Shown here: positions 29,881 through 45,523 of the stretch, one piece after another
Numbering within the stretch: the stretch's first letter is position 1
Layout of the letters: each line of letters begins with the position of its first letter
Origin: Trema orientale
Lineage: Eukaryota; Streptophyta; Magnoliopsida; Rosales; Cannabaceae
Direction: 5' to 3'
Assembly: GCA_002914845.1 (NCBI GenBank)
Contig: JXTC01000272.1
Coordinates: 100,360 to 164,359 of the forward strand
Length of the DNA: 64,000 bases
Notes under the pieces: model-generated
Databases searched by the model: none
Seen by the model: only the letters and a program-made list of their open reading frames with translations
Told to the model about the DNA's origin: nothing
Position numbers and translations under genes: made by a program

Positions 29881-30900
29881 TATGTGTGAGCTCCTTTATA
29901 TGGAGGAAGTGTTAAAAATTTACCTTTTTTTGGTTTGAAGTTCAGATCTTTTTGTACTTGGAAATGTTTAGATTTTTGGCCCATTAGCCGAAAAATTGTA
30001 TTTGGACCATTTGATTAGGTTAGATTAGATTTAATTTAATTTAACTAACAAATTAATTAGGAATATTTCAAGAACCACCTCGAGTTACTGTAGCTTTTGT
30101 TGCGCAAACTATCGGGCCATGCCTTTATATTATATGGTGCTTTCCCATTTTATTTTATTTTTTTTTTGAGTGGAGCTTTCCCATTTTATTTTAGGTTTAT
30201 CTTACACAACCCAAAAAAATTGGGTGTACTGGCCACGACTAATTATTGTGTCTTAATAGAAGACCAAATTATAATGTTATGGGTAATAGGATCTCATTTA
30301 CTGTTTGTTTCAGTTTAATAAAATCGTGATGCGTAGTTATGACGCTCGTAGATCTGAATATGTTTTAGCGCGAAAAAATAGATTTCTGAATAGAAAAAAA
30401 TAAAAACACTCGCCCTAAGCAAATCCTTTACCAAATTTAGACAAGGGTGGGTCTGAACATACGTGTACGATACAGTGAACCGGTCCATTATAAATCGGTC
30501 AAACTCGTATTGGATGCACTGGGGACTGAAGGAGAAGTTCTCTAAGAAATTCCCCGTGACGGCGTCGCTCTAAGGTATTTTTTTTGGCCCACTTTTCGAG
30601 TTTTCATTCGCTGGAGCTATGGAACCGTACGGAAAGTACCGTAGGTGAGTGGACAGGCTTGTCATTTCCATCGCCTCTCTCTACTGTTACTGTAATTATT
30701 CCATTTCGAGAGAAATATCATCATATTAGATCGTTGGATTGTTTTCTTTATCTCTTCTTAATCAAACATTAATTTTATTTTATTTTATTTTGCAAACCCA
30801 CTATTTCGCAGCTTTTCCTGTTCTTCTGTTAACCAGACAAAACCAAACTATAAACTCAAGAATTCGAACAAAATCCAAAAAGGAATTTAAAAAATGAAAA
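29881..30900. other. Intergenic between MCM7 and the BRWD gene
   Basis: MCM7 3' UTR, then AT-rich DNA. Short open frames at 30097 and 30584 have no recognisable domain. The right end probably contains the promoter of the WD40-bromodomain gene, whose leader appears to start before 31000. Confidence 0.4.
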
Positions 30901-31723
30901 AATAAAAAATCAAAAAGAGTGAGGTCGTCCGTTCGGACAAACTCTCCCTCAACCTAGGAAGCCCCAAAGCAAAACCCATGTTCTTTTCCTTTTTCATTCT
31001 AAGGATTTTAGTTTCCATGTATGGGACTAAACATCTGAACCTTTCTCTCATCCAAGCCGACTCTATCTAAGGTAATTATTATTATTATTATTATTGGGTC
31101 TTATTTATTGGATACAATTCTTTTTTTCCTTTTTTATTTGAGAAAAAATTAAGATCTTGTGATTTTCATTTTCCATTTTGGAAATTCATATGAAAGACAT
31201 TCGAGCTTTGGATTTTGTTGTTTATGTCTCAGGGAACTAGTTGCATTATGGCGGCAACAAAGTTTTCAGTTTTAGATAGTTGTGTCTCACTTTTTAACTT
31301 CCTTTGAATCAAACCCAAATGTCTCAATCTGAGAAACCAAAGTGATTGTTTTCTCATAGCTTTACCTACATGTAGTTACTTATTCTATTGTTGAACCTGG
31401 CTTGTTGATTAATTTCTAATTATTCTATTGGATTCATTTCTCCATTTGTTTCCTTAGATAGGTTTGATATGTGTAGGTTTGTGGAATAATACTAGAGACT
31501 CAACTGAATGTATCGAACACAGTTATGGAGTTCTCATATTAATTATTGGTATTAATTTGTTAAGGTTTGTGTTGCTAGATGTTTCGCTCTCTCATTCGTT
31601 TTGAAGAACTTGTATGGTAATTTTTTTTTTAATGTAGTGGACTTGTATGATATATAATGTGTCGAATGTGGTTACTTAAATTGAGCAAGTAAATGTTCTG
31701 ATGTTTCAGGTTGCTCTAAAAAC

Positions 31724-34700
31724 ATGGAACCTTGGAAGTGCACATCTTCTGTTGGTGTGCCTTCATTTAAGATGGCGCCTTGTAAATTTTCTAATAAGGT
31801 GTCTGAGAAGACTCAAATTGAAAATGTAGAGAGGACTAGTTGTCAAGCTGTTGAGACGGAAGTAGATATTGATCTTAGAGAAGTTTACTTTTTGATTTTG
31901 CACTTTCTGTCTTTTGGACCATGCAAGAGTTCTTTTTCACAACTCTTGGATGAGCTTATGGAACATCAGCTTTTACCTAGAAGATATCACGCTTGGTTTT
32001 CGAGGGAAGGTGTATGTCGTGGGGATGATGATGATGATGGCATCTCCTTCCCTTTGACTTATGCTAGACTCGTGGAGAGGTATGCATGTTTTTTAAGTGT
32101 TCTAAGCTTATCGTACTTTAAGTTCAGGGCTTACCATTGTAATTTTGTAGTTATGCTTTATCTAATGCAGAGTTCTCAAGTTTAATTCCTTTAATTTTTC
32201 TCTTTCTTATTGTCCATTGTGAGTCATACATTTCGATGTTGCTTAATCAGTTTGCATTCAAGTATGCCAAACACAAAGTCCCCCCCCCCCCCTTAAAATG
32301 ATCAAATATAGAAACTGCCTAGGAAGATAAACTTGGAATATCTCATTACCCTCTCTAATGAAATAGTTTCTCATCCACTCCAGAAGTGTCAAGATTAAGA
32401 AGATCAAAACCCGTGCCAAACTTTTTTATTCTTTTATAAAACAGAAGTTTCTTTTTATTTGAAGATCTTGACGTTTGTAATATTCTGAATCCTTTTAGTC
32501 TGTCTTGATAATATTCCTTACTGAGGTTGGTTTCATTCAAATATATGCTTATTTGTTCCCAGTTTGGCAATGGCTATGCTGTGACCTTCTTTCTTATCCA
32601 TATCCTCCAGCCCCAGTAAGGTGCAACTTGCTCCTATGTCTCTACTGCACACACCTAGAGACTTCATAAAGGAGCAACTTTGGAGCATTTTGTCAATGTT
32701 GAATTTTTAGGATTAAGTTTGCTTTGGTTTCCTCCTCTCAATATTTACACACACACACACACGCACACACACACACACACATGCAATGATTGGGACTGTC
32801 AATATTTACTCCCCGGATTTGAATGATTGATCATTTATTCAATTTCTAGGTATCCTCACATAGAGAAGGACCACCTGCTGAAGCTTCTGAAGCAGTTGAT
32901 GACAATTGCAACCTCTCCTTTGCATGCCAAGGTTGAAAGACATGCCCCTAATGCGGCTGATGTCCCTACATTACTCGGAACTGGTTCTTTTTCGCTTCTA
33001 GATTGTATGTCATGTCTTATAGAAATTTACCTTGATTTCATAGGTTAATTTGTTGTTGCTGTGTTTGTTAGTATTAATGTTGTTTATTTATTTATTTTTT
33101 TTAGGTTGTTTGTTGGCAAATTTAGATCTTCTCATAGTTTATATAAGGCTTTTGAAATAGGTCTGATGTTAATAACAATTATTTGTATTTGCATTTAATT
33201 TGTCATTATATGTCCTTGTTGAATCTTTTCATTTTACAAGTATCCAGTTTGAAAATTTTAATGAACTACTAGAGGATTCACAAGTAGGCCTTGCATGCTA
33301 CTGACTATAACTTTAATTTGTTTGATGATTAGGGAGGATGACACCTAAGCTTAACGTAATTTCTTTTCCCTTTTCTCTTTCAATTTTGCACTCCCACCAC
33401 AATGTCTAAAATCTTATTTGAAATTCAGTGGACGTTTGAGTTCTATTCTATAGTATCAGGTTTCTGTAGTATTCTTCAGCAAGAACAAAGAAAAGGTTAC
33501 AAATTACCCATCTCCGAGTTTTTTTCATAATGCACCTATAGTGATGACCTGGATTTAGTTTCCTAACAGCACCAAATACAAGCTAAAAAGTCTTAATCTC
33601 TTCGCTGAATAAAAGGAGTGGAGTACTACATGCTGACAAAACTACTCTATGTTCCTATATAAAGACATAGGTTTAGAATATTTAATTTTAAGTATCTTTC
33701 GTTTACTGCATGTTTTTGACTTAAAATCTGCTTAACAAGTCCTCCATTGTCGGCCCAGCCCCTGCACTTTTACATTAATATGATGTTGGTTTGAATCGTT
33801 TGACTAAATCACTTAAGGAATGGAATGAAAATTCCTTAAGAAAAGCCATTCCTGTGTTTAGTTTGGCAGAGGCATATAGGGATAGCCATGGCCTATTCTT
33901 ATGGAATTGCTATTCTGAAAAAAATGCTGGAATGACTATTAGTAAGGGGGTCAGTGTAGTTGGTAACTCCATTCCTATAAATCTTGCGTATTCCTTAATT
34001 ACCCTTTTCCTGACTATTAAACATGTTCAATGATAAACATTGATATTCAGCAATAATAATTTCTTTTTTGAAATACGAATAGTATATTAACAGTGTATCA
34101 AATGAAAGTATCACTTAAAGCATATTTAAATATGATTTTTCTTGATATATGTTAAAGAATAAAGTTCTTCATTCCAAATCCCTCCAAACAATAAAAAGAA
34201 TAAGTTTTTCATTCCGATGGTTAACCACACATAGTGGTCTTATTTCAGACACTTATTCCAAAATTCAACTAACAATTGAAATTGAATTTCCAAAAATAAT
34301 TTTACTTCTGTTATATTTCCATTTTATTTATATTCTTACTCCATAATTTAACACCATATAAATGTTGACTATAAACTTTCTTATTCCTGTTTATGCAGGT
34401 GATAGGAATATGGAGAAAAAGCAAGGTAAGCCTCTGCCAGCTTACTTACATTGGCCTCACATGCAAGCTGGGCAAGTTCGTGGGCTTGGTTTGAGGGAAA
34501 TTGGAGGAGGTTTTACAAAGCACCATCGTGCTCCATCCATTCGTTCTGCATGCTATGCCATTGCTAAACCATCAACAATGCTGCAAAAGATGCAAAACAT
34601 AATGAAGCTAAGAGGGCACCGTGATGCTGTTTATTGTGGTACTTGGCTCATCAACCGAAATTTCCTCAACAATTTACTTTCTGAGAATCCAGTTGTATTA

Positions 34701-37700
34701 CATCTTGCTAGTTATCATTCTCTAATCAACATTCGCTGGGATAAGGGGTATATTATTTTGAACACACTGATGACGTGGACTAGTTCCTATATTTTTCATT
34801 TCCTTTCCATACTTGCAGTCATTAATAATGTATTCCTAGAGTTCTGCTCATAATTGAACGACAGATTGCTCCTACTCCTTTTCATTTTGTTCTTTTAACC
34901 TTTTCCTGTCATTTTATGAACTCCAAATTTTGCATTTTTATGTTGCTTCATCTACCTTCATTTGGTGGTTCTTTCATCACATTTGTTGTTTACATGAACA
35001 CTTCTTGTTTCATTTATTGATGTAAAGCTAGGAGTTTGTACAATTTCTTTGAAGAAAGATGATATTACGTAGTTTTACCAAATGAATTTGCTTGTGTCAT
35101 GCAGCCATATTTGATCGATCAGGAAGATATGTTATAACTGGTGCAGATGATCGTCTTGTCAAGATTTGGTCAATGGAAACTGCACTCTGCTTGGCTAGCT
35201 GTCGTGGACATGAAGTAATTATTGTCAAACTCACGTGGAGAACTTTTGACCTTTTTTTTGCTTGTTTTGAAATAGAGCATTGATTGTTTTTTTGACATAT
35301 AACCATGTCTAATCCTTCTTTCTTTTTCCTTTTTTATTTTGGTTGAATGTCATCAAAGGGTGATATCACTGACTTGGCTGTAAGTTCAAACAACGTTTTG
35401 GTGGCATCTGGTTCAAATGACTTTGTCGTTCGAGTTGTATGTATCCTGTCTTCTAATAGATTACCATCTATGATTTGTAACGAACTACCACTAAGTTGTT
35501 CATCTCTTTCTACAGTGGCGCTTGCCGGATGGAATGCCAGTATCAGTTTTACAGGGGCACACTGGAGCTGTTACTGCTATTGCATTCAGTCCCAGGCCTA
35601 ATGCTGTTTATCAGCTTTTATCGTGAGCCCCATTATAAGATTTACTATTTCCTGTTGTCGCTTCTGTTCAGTTGGTTGACCTGCTGAAGATATATGCTAT
35701 CTTATATTTCTTTGAGTGAATGTCCTGAATCAGTGTTGTTCCCTAAGTTGAATGTTGCAGTAAAATATTGCTTTGCCTTCTGGCTCTTAACTAGATGCTC
35801 TGTATTGCAATGTCTTGTTTGTGATTGTTATACTATCATCTGGTTGAAACGGAGCAACATTACCATGCTTGGAGTTTCGTTTTTACTTACTCTTCTTTTT
35901 ATGATATTTGTAGTTCATCAGATGATGGAACTTGTCGAATCTGGGATGCTAGGTCTTCACTCTGCAAACCACGAATATACCAACCAAAACCTGCAGACAC
36001 TTTAGCTGGTTAGTTCATCAATTCTACAGTGTTTTAAAATGATTAACTGTTGTATTGTGTGATTTCACTTTCATTGAACTATGATGTCTACTGCAGGGAA
36101 GAGCACTCTTTCATCAAATAATGGACCCTCTTCAAGTAATGGTTCACAAAGCCATCAAATACTTTGTTGTGCTTACAATGCAGATGGCACTGTTTTTGTG
36201 ACTGGTAGCTCAGACACCTTTGCAAGGGTATGTTAAACAATATGCTTCGCAAATTATTTGATATGGTTCCTGCAGATACCATTTGGTTTTGCTTGTATTA
36301 GTCAGTATTGTATGTCTTGTTGGATATGTTTATCTAGACTTGACTACCTGTAGGTTTGGAGTGCTTTGAAGTCTAACACAGATGACCCAGAACAACCAAT
36401 GCATGAAATGGACGTATTGTCCGGTCATGAGAATGATGTCAATTATGTGCAATTCAGGTTAATCTCTATCTATTAGTAAAAACATATTCATTTATATAAT
36501 TGCATGACAATTCTACTTCTTCCATATGCAGTGGCTGTGCCGTGGCTTCGAAATCTGCACTTTTTGACTCTTTGAAGGAAGAGACTATTCCAAAATTCAA
36601 GAATTCCTGGTGTGTCATTGTGCTCCTCTTCTTATTCTTGTCTCATGTTCGCCTCTTGATGTTGTCATTTTGCTCCTGTTCTTGCTCCAGAGCCTACATT
36701 TTTAGTTTTTTAAGTGCATTCACCAGTTATAATTCATTATTTCTTGAATCTTTTATGTTTGCAGGTTTTGTCATGATAATATAGTTACTTGTTCTCGTGA
36801 TGGTAGTGCAATTATTTGGGTTCCAAGGTCTCGTAGATCCCATGTGAGTTCTTACAAACTCTAATATGAAGATAATTTATTTACACATATAGAGACATGT
36901 ACTGTGTTTTCTCACAATATGAAATTTATTGAAATACAAGTTAGCTTTTTGAATTTATTTTATTATATTCGGCTTCATTCAGGGGAAAGTTGGACGTTGG
37001 ACACGTGCATATCATCTTAAGGTTCCACCGCCACCGTTGCCACCTCAACCTTCTAGAGGGGGTCCACGTCAGAGATTTCTTCCGACCCCTCGAGGTGTTA
37101 ACATGATTATGTGGAGCCTGGATAATCGCTTTGTGCTTGCAGCTATCATGGGTAAAGTAATTATTGATTTTACAAGTTGAACCAAAAAATATTTCACGTA
37201 GCCAAGTTGCTTTGCAGTCTAGCTTGGCCCACATCATCCATTTGAAGGGTTCTGTTATGTTTTCTTATCTTCTTCCTTGAATTGGATTAGCATCCTTACT
37301 TTAGTTTATCTTTTGGGATCTTCACTTACTTCAAAATTGTATTCTCAGTGGATTACTCCTGTATCATCCTTCCTTAGAATAGTCTGTTAGCTTATTGACA
37401 ACTATTATCCTGTTTTTGAACTTCCGAATATGGTGCTTAATTTTGCAGATTGTAGAATCTGTGTTTGGAATGCTGTCGATGGTAGCTTAGTACATTCGTT
37501 GACTGGTCATAGTGCATCTGTAAGTGGTTTGTCATCATTTGATGATTATCTTGTTGGTAATGTATATGCTGCTTGTTATATTGTTTAATGAATTTAAGAA
37601 GGTGTATCTTCTGGTGATTCATTCTTATTCCTGTTTCCCTTCTCTCTTCCTAAAAACAAGGGAAGACAAGAAAGAAATTCAACATGTGAATAAGTCTACA

Positions 37701-40700
37701 TACATAACGTTGTTTGGTCTGTAGGTCTGAACAAGTCTTTCTATATAAATACCATGGGCATATATGTTTTACTGTAATTTGTTTCATAGTGCACTTTTTC
37801 TGTATTTTGTTTTTTCTTTCTTTAAAGTCTCTATTACTTAACTGGCTCATAGCTTTGCTGTTGAGTTCTCTACAGTCTTACGTTTTGGATGTCCATCCTT
37901 TCAATCCCCGGATAGCTATGAGTGCTGGGTATGATGGGCGAACAATAGTGTGGGATGTGAGTTCTTAACTTCTTAGTTTCTCTGTTCTCCATTTTAAAAC
38001 ATTATTCTCCTGCTATTTCTATTAGGAGTTAATAGCATTTTCTGTTTTCAGATATGGGAGGGCACACCTATTCGGATATATCAAATGGGGGATTATAAGT
38101 TGGTTGATGGAAAGTTTTCTGCGTGAGTTTTTTAATTCTTTCTCTCTTACACCCCACCACCCCACCTCTCCTTGTTGCCCAAGAAATTGACCATTTCACG
38201 TGTATTAACAACGTAGGGATGGGACATCAATTGTACTTTCGGATGATGTTGGCCAAATATATTTGATAAACACAGGTCAAGGCGAGTCTCAAAAGGATGC
38301 TAAATATGATCAGGTACCATAATTGTTTTATATCTGCCTCATGTTCCTTAACTCTGTTGTTTCAATGATTTTGGTATAATGCCATTGTTCTTTAACAATT
38401 ATATAATGATCCTTAAACAGTTCTTTCTTGGGGATTATCGTCCAGTAGTACGGGACGCATCTGGCAATGTTCTTGATCAGGTGGAGCGGCTATTCATTGT
38501 CACCTGTTAATGTATTTATGTTAAATGATCTTTCTGTAGTCTATATTCTGTTCTATATGTCAATCCTGAGTACTTTACATCTGGAGCAGGAGACACAACT
38601 TCTAGCACATCAAAGGAACATTCAAGATCCTCTGTGTGATTCAAGTAAGTGCTTGGCTTCTAGCTACCCAAAATTTGGATTTTGTTACTAAGTTAATGCA
38701 TCTTGTTTTATCATTGACTTGTATGAAATTACAGGCATGATTCCGTATCCAGAACCTTATCAGACTACATACCAGCAGCGTCGACTTGGTGCGTTGGGTC
38801 TTGAGTGGCGACCTTCCACGATAAAATTTGCTATTGGCCCGGATTTCAGTTTGGGTCTGGATTATCAAATGCCTCCTTTGGCTGATTTGGAGAGAATGGT
38901 TGAGCCGCTGCCAGAATTTGTTGATGCCATGTTTTGGGAGCCTGAAATTGAAGTCTTGAGTGAAGATAGTGATTCCGAGTACAATGTTGCTGATGAAAAT
39001 TCCAGTGAAGGTGAGAAGGAAAATATTGTTGTCAGCTCTTCTGATGATTCAGAATGCAGTACAGAAGATGATGAGGTTGGGGATGATTATAAAGATGGCC
39101 TTCGCCGATCGAAAAGAAAAAAACACAAGGTCAAAGTTGGTGTCTCCAGTTTTCTGGTTTCATTTTATTTTTTCTTTTCTACAGTTCAATTCTTCTTAAA
39201 TACTTGGATTGACTCGTATTGTTTTTCAGCCTGGTTTAAGGACTTCCTCTGGGACTGGGAAGCGTATCAAGAAACGGAATTTGGATGAACATGCAGGCAC
39301 ATTATCTGGGAGCAAAACTAAGAAACCAAAAACTGGTCGTAAAATTGCAAAGAAGAAGACTTCTAAATCTAAAACATCGAGACCCCAGCGACTTGCAGCA
39401 CGCAATGCTCAGAATATGTTTTCTCAAATCACTGAAACATCTTCAGATGGTGAAGATGAATATGAATCAGCTAATGATTCATCAGACAGTAACTTGGTGC
39501 TAGAAGACTTAAACATGCAAAGCAATGAGTCTGATCGGAATTTCAAGAATATGCGTCAAAGTCGTGCTAGAGAGGAAGCACCATCTTTAGATGAGTTAGA
39601 GGAAAAGGCCAAGCCTCCTCTAGTTTCTGAATCTCAATCAAATGTTCCAACCAAGCCGAGATTGCTCTTAAAGTTTTCACTTCGTGATTCAAAAAAGCAA
39701 CTGCCTCTGGAGGACACAAAATCCAGACATGACAATCAAGCTGATTTAGTGCATCCATCTTCTATAACTCAACAACGCACTCAAGAAAAGAGGATTCACA
39801 AATGCTCTGTGGATCCAGCCTCAACTTTGGCAGATGCAACTGATGTGGAGCTGTCTGAAGACCACAACAGAAATGAATACTCAAATATGGGGCAACCTGA
39901 ACGAGCTGGGTTTCATTTGGAGGGATCCGCAGAGAATAAAATCAGATGGGGAGAGGTCAAGATGCGCACATCCAGACATTCAAGATCTGGAGATGTTGAT
40001 ACATCCACTGGATTGGATAACAGTGCTGATGATCATATGGAAAAGAGAAATGCTCTTAATGAGTCAGTTAAACCTGAGAGCATGCATGGAAGCATCTTGC
40101 CTTGTGTGGACAAGGAACAATTTGGAAAGGCAATACAGGACACTGATATTGTCGGCAAATCTTCGTCAATGGAGTCATCACCTCTGAGAGACCATGAGCT
40201 AAAATGTGGTGACGCTGCAGTCTCCTTTAATGGGAATCTTAATAAGAGAAGTGAAGGGCCATCAGCATCTGATAAATGCATTGACGACTCACTGGAAATT
40301 AAGGAAGTTGCCTACTCAAAGCACTCTGGTAAATTTAAAGAAAATGCTCCCCTCAACACAACGAAGATAAAAATCAAGACAAAGAAAAGAATCTTAACTG
40401 ATCCTAGAAGCCCATCAACATTAAGCCCTCTCACAGGTAACGAAGAGCTGACAAGTCCAAGGGATGACTTGATGTCTGAAAATCCTCATTGCGTGGAGCA
40501 GGATCTTATTACTGAAGTAGGAGCAGTTAGAGGTACTGGCAGATCATGTTCTTCACAGTTCAATTATAAGTCTAGGACTGATTTACAGGGTTTTGATGGT
40601 GATTTGGAAGAAACTAATTCAAGCGCGAAGTACCTCCATGATTCAGTGGTTGATTACCCAGAAGCAGTTACTGATGTAGTACGTAGAACAAGATCCTTTA

Positions 40701-42224
40701 CCATAAAGGCAACCTCACGGGAGACGAACACAGGGAGCATTAGCTTTAAGGTGAGAGGAAATCATCAAGCAACAGGGACATCAAAAGATGCAGAAGAGTA
40801 CTCCACAAAAATAAATGATCAGTTTCATAGAAGATCTAGGTCCTCTAGAAATCATCAGGGTCCATCTAATAATTATGACCAAAGTTCATCAGCCAAAAGG
40901 ATTTCAAGTCACCCTGTTGCAAAACTTTCGTGGCTAACATTGTCAGAGTATGAGGAAGGTTACCGTTATATTCCTCAGCTTGGTGATGAAGTTGTATATT
41001 TGAGACAGGTGATTCCATAGCGTATAGATTTTGTTTTCCTATCCTATTATTTGCTTCTTTATTTTAGCTTTCAGTGATTGCTTCTGATGGTGAGATTTTA
41101 TGCTCATTTGACTGTGATCTAGGGTCATGAAGAGTATGCAGAATCAGTTAAGCGTGAAGGTCCTCCGAGATCACTTAGGAGTCATCTGAGAGCTGTTGAA
41201 ATTTGTAAGGTTGAGGTCCTTGAATATGCATGGGATTCAGGTTCTGGGGAAAGCTGCTGCAAAATCACGATCAAGTTTATAGATCCTTCTTCCAATGTGT
41301 TTGGCAAATTGTTCAAGTTGACTCTGCCTGAGCTGAGAGATTTGCCCGATTTTGTTGTCGAGAAAACGTTGTATGATGCTGCAATTAAAAGAAACTGGGC
41401 CAGTAGGGATAAATGCCAGGTTTGGTGGAAACACGAGATTGGGGAAGGTGGAATGTGGTGGAATGGACGAATTGTTTCATCCCAGGCCATATCACAGGAG
41501 TTTCCGGACAGCCCCTGGTTAAGATATGAAGTTCGGTACAAGGAGGATTCTGGGGCAAACACACGACATTGTCCTTGGGAACTGCATGATCATCACGTAT
41601 CATGGGAGCGTCCCCATATTGATTCTGAAAGCCGAGACGAGCTTCTGCATATTATATTGAAACTAGAGCGGACGGTATAATTCTCGGAAAGAAAATTATT
41701 CTGTGGAAATTGCAGTTTTATCTCAGGGATTCAACTGATTGTTGTACTACTTGTATTGCAGGACGGTGATGCCATCCAACAACTAAATCAAGCTGTTCAG
41801 AAGTTAGAGTTCTTCAACAGGTACAGACTCAGAACAACTGTCTGTCTAGTACCGCTGACACTATTACCTTGTTGAAAGTCCAGGAATGCAATAAGCACGA
41901 AAAACCCATGTGCTAGTTCACTAGAGTCCATCGAAATGGATGTTGCTTCTTATCATACGATTTATTGCGAATATGAACTCTTGTAACATGAGAATGTTGT
42001 TCTGATAATTGGCTTTATGGAAATTTCGTAGGGTTGCTGCTCCGTTTTACCCGGAACTGATCAAGTCAAGGTTAAGGAACAATTACTATAGGAGCTTGGA
42101 AGCAGTCAAGAATGACATACGGGTGATGCTTTCGAACGCCAAAGCTTACTTTGTGAGAAAAGAAGTACTAGCCAAGATTGCACAATTGTCAGATCGATTT
42201 ACGAGGAAACTGTCAAGGTTGTAG
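31724..42224 (+). CDS. WD40-repeat and bromodomain (WDR9/BRWD/PHIP-like) protein
   Basis: Large nuclear scaffold homologous to animal BRWD1/PHIP, whose members recognise chromatin and can act as CUL4-DDB1 receptors; the plant role is not well defined. Twenty-three exons give about 1,706 residues: 31724-32079, 32850-33004, 34399-34638, 35105-35214, 35359-35436, 35516-35622, 35914-36008, 36097-36227, 36354-36457, 36532-36609, 36765-36843, 36983-37151, 37449-37519, 37876-37956, 38052-38122, 38217-38313, 38421-38480, 38590-38644, 38735-39135, 39230-41008, 41123-41674, 41762-41820, 42032-42224. WD40 repeats span about residues 240-675 (LRGHRDAVYC, SSSDDGTCRIWD, SGHENDVNYVQF, AGYDGRTIVWD). Exon 20 is a long acidic and basic disordered region. 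Residues about 1440-1706 hold the WDR9-type domain and the bromodomain-like end APFYPELIKSRLRNNYYRS. Exon 19 could instead end at 39129. A 5' UTR intron runs 31072-31709. Confidence 0.92.
32748..32781 (+). repeat. (AC)n microsatellite in BRWD intron 1
   Basis: About 16 AC units with a single G interruption. A C-run of 12 lies nearby at 32281-32292 in the same intron. Both are simple-sequence tracts with no other sign of function. Confidence 0.85.
33005..34398 (+). other. Large intron 2 of the BRWD gene
   Basis: The 1.4-kb intron contains short palindromic pieces such as CTTAAGGAATGGAATG / CATTCC near 33810-33860 and repeated ATTCC words to 34220. These suggest a degraded MITE, but I cannot define terminal inverted repeats or a target-site duplication. 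Confidence 0.35.
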
Positions 42225-42737
42225 ATACATGGATTAAGTTCTATATAGGTACGTTTACCCTTAGGATTTTCGGGAACTCCTATTTAACGAATGGAGCCAA
42301 TCGAAAAGTATCCTGGTTTTCATGGGAAGGGAATTGCCTCAGTGTCAAGGATTTAGCTTATTGTTTTGTACCTGATATCTAATCATGTAAACAAGCTGCC
42401 TTTCAATCATAATTTACCAATATGTCAACATAGTTAATGTTGTGAAGTAATACAGAAAGATGGACGACTTTCTTCTTTTTTTGTTTTCTTTCTTTTTTTT
42501 TTTAATGAAACTATTTATACAAGTCAATGGCGGGTTCCTGAAACAACATTACAAAGGTCATTTAGGTACACGGCTTAATATTGGTTTTTCATTAAGAATT
42601 TTGTGTTCATTATGGATTTGTTTTCATTTGCGTTCAATCCTTCCGTTGTATAAATAATATCTAAAGATTTGCATTGGTATTGGTATTGGACATGGCTAAT
42701 CTGAAATTGATTCGAGTGTAATGCTAAACTTATCTCT

Positions 42738-43030
42738 TTTTTTTTTTTTTTTTTGAGAGAAAACAAATCTATTATTATAAGGAAGACATATTTTTACAAT
42801 AATAAATTCTATTGGAAGAGAAGATTCTTCTAATTAAATTAGATCAATGTCCAATCTTAAAGCGAATTTAATTAAGCTATGTGTCACTGCATTAGCTTCA
42901 CGGTACACATATTTAACTAAAACACTTAGAAAGTAGAACAATAAACTAAATGTATCCAACAAGAGATCATCAAACTCGGAATGGCTTACAATGCCGTCAT
43001 TAAGAGGTTTGATCATTATTTATACATTCG
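42738..43030 (-). mobile_element. 5'-truncated LINE remnant (RNase H-like end)
   Basis: The minus-strand frame 43016-42834 reads VKYVYREANAVTHSLIKFAL, the hallmark end of the RNase H-like (RVT_3) domain carried by plant LINE retroelements (family pattern VxREANxxAHxLAK). It is followed on the same strand by a short AT-rich 3' UTR and a poly(A) tract of about 20, which appears as the T-run at 42738-42756. The rest of the element is missing. Poly(A) plus 5' truncation is the signature of target-primed insertion. A clear target-site duplication was not found. Confidence 0.55.
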
Positions 43031-43180
43031 ATTCCAAAAATTAGAGATTGATATTAACATACCTGACTCAGGAGAGAGCAACCTCCACCGCTTTGTGCGG
43101 ACATGTTTTTGCAAAATCCTTAAAAAAAAAAAAGTGAGAGAGAGAGAGAGAAGGGTAGAGAGAGATAACTGCTGGACTAC

Positions 43181-43299
43181 TGGGCCGCATGACTAGCAAA
43201 GAAGCCCAATCCATTTACTGCCGTATTACATATAGCGGCCCAGCCCATCCGGGTCGAAGACCGTAACCCAATTGCGGTACTCAGATCACTAAACCCTAA
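43181..43299 (+). promoter_or_regulatory. Site II elements and telobox of DIM1
   Basis: TGGGCC (43181-43186), AGCCCA (43203-43208), GGCCCA (43237-43242) and AGCCCA (43242-43247) are site II motifs on either strand. They are followed by the telobox AAACCCTAA at 43291-43299, about 100 bases before the DIM1 start codon. This pairing is typical of plant genes for ribosomal proteins and ribosome biogenesis and drives expression in dividing cells. Confidence 0.7.
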
Positions 43300-43397
43300 T
43301 CCCTCGTCCCCTTCCTACCTGAATTTTGAGACACCATAGTTTTAACCCAAGCTCAAACTCAAACTCTCTCCTTCTCTTTCTGTGTTTAGGAGCATCA

Positions 43398-45159
<1,762 letters not shown>

Positions 45160-45523
45160 TTTTAATTCATACCCAATTTTGCAAGCTTCGAGTTGACGCA
45201 TTACGGTTTTTCTGTTTTTTATTTTTTTTTCCTTGTCCTAAAATTTTGTAGAAGATAGTGTAATACAATATAGTTGAAAGATTGCTTGAGAGTTCTATAT
45301 TTGGATCTGAACGTGTATTTTTTGTTGCTCAACAAGTTTTAGCATGGATGTTAACATTATATCTTCTCCGTTCAGATCATCATTCTCCGAAAACACTGAT
45401 ATCAGAAATTGATTGCCATAAAATAAGAGAGGCAAAATATTGTTTGAAACTGTTTTACAACCCCAGAACTAAGAAACTTGTAAATAATTTTCAGTTTCAA
45501 AACCCAATGATACAAAAAGAGAT

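Noticed and set aside
43159-43170. Target-site duplication for the LINE remnant
   Set aside because: GAGATAAC here resembles the sequence beyond the poly(A) only in inverted orientation, whereas a duplication must be direct.
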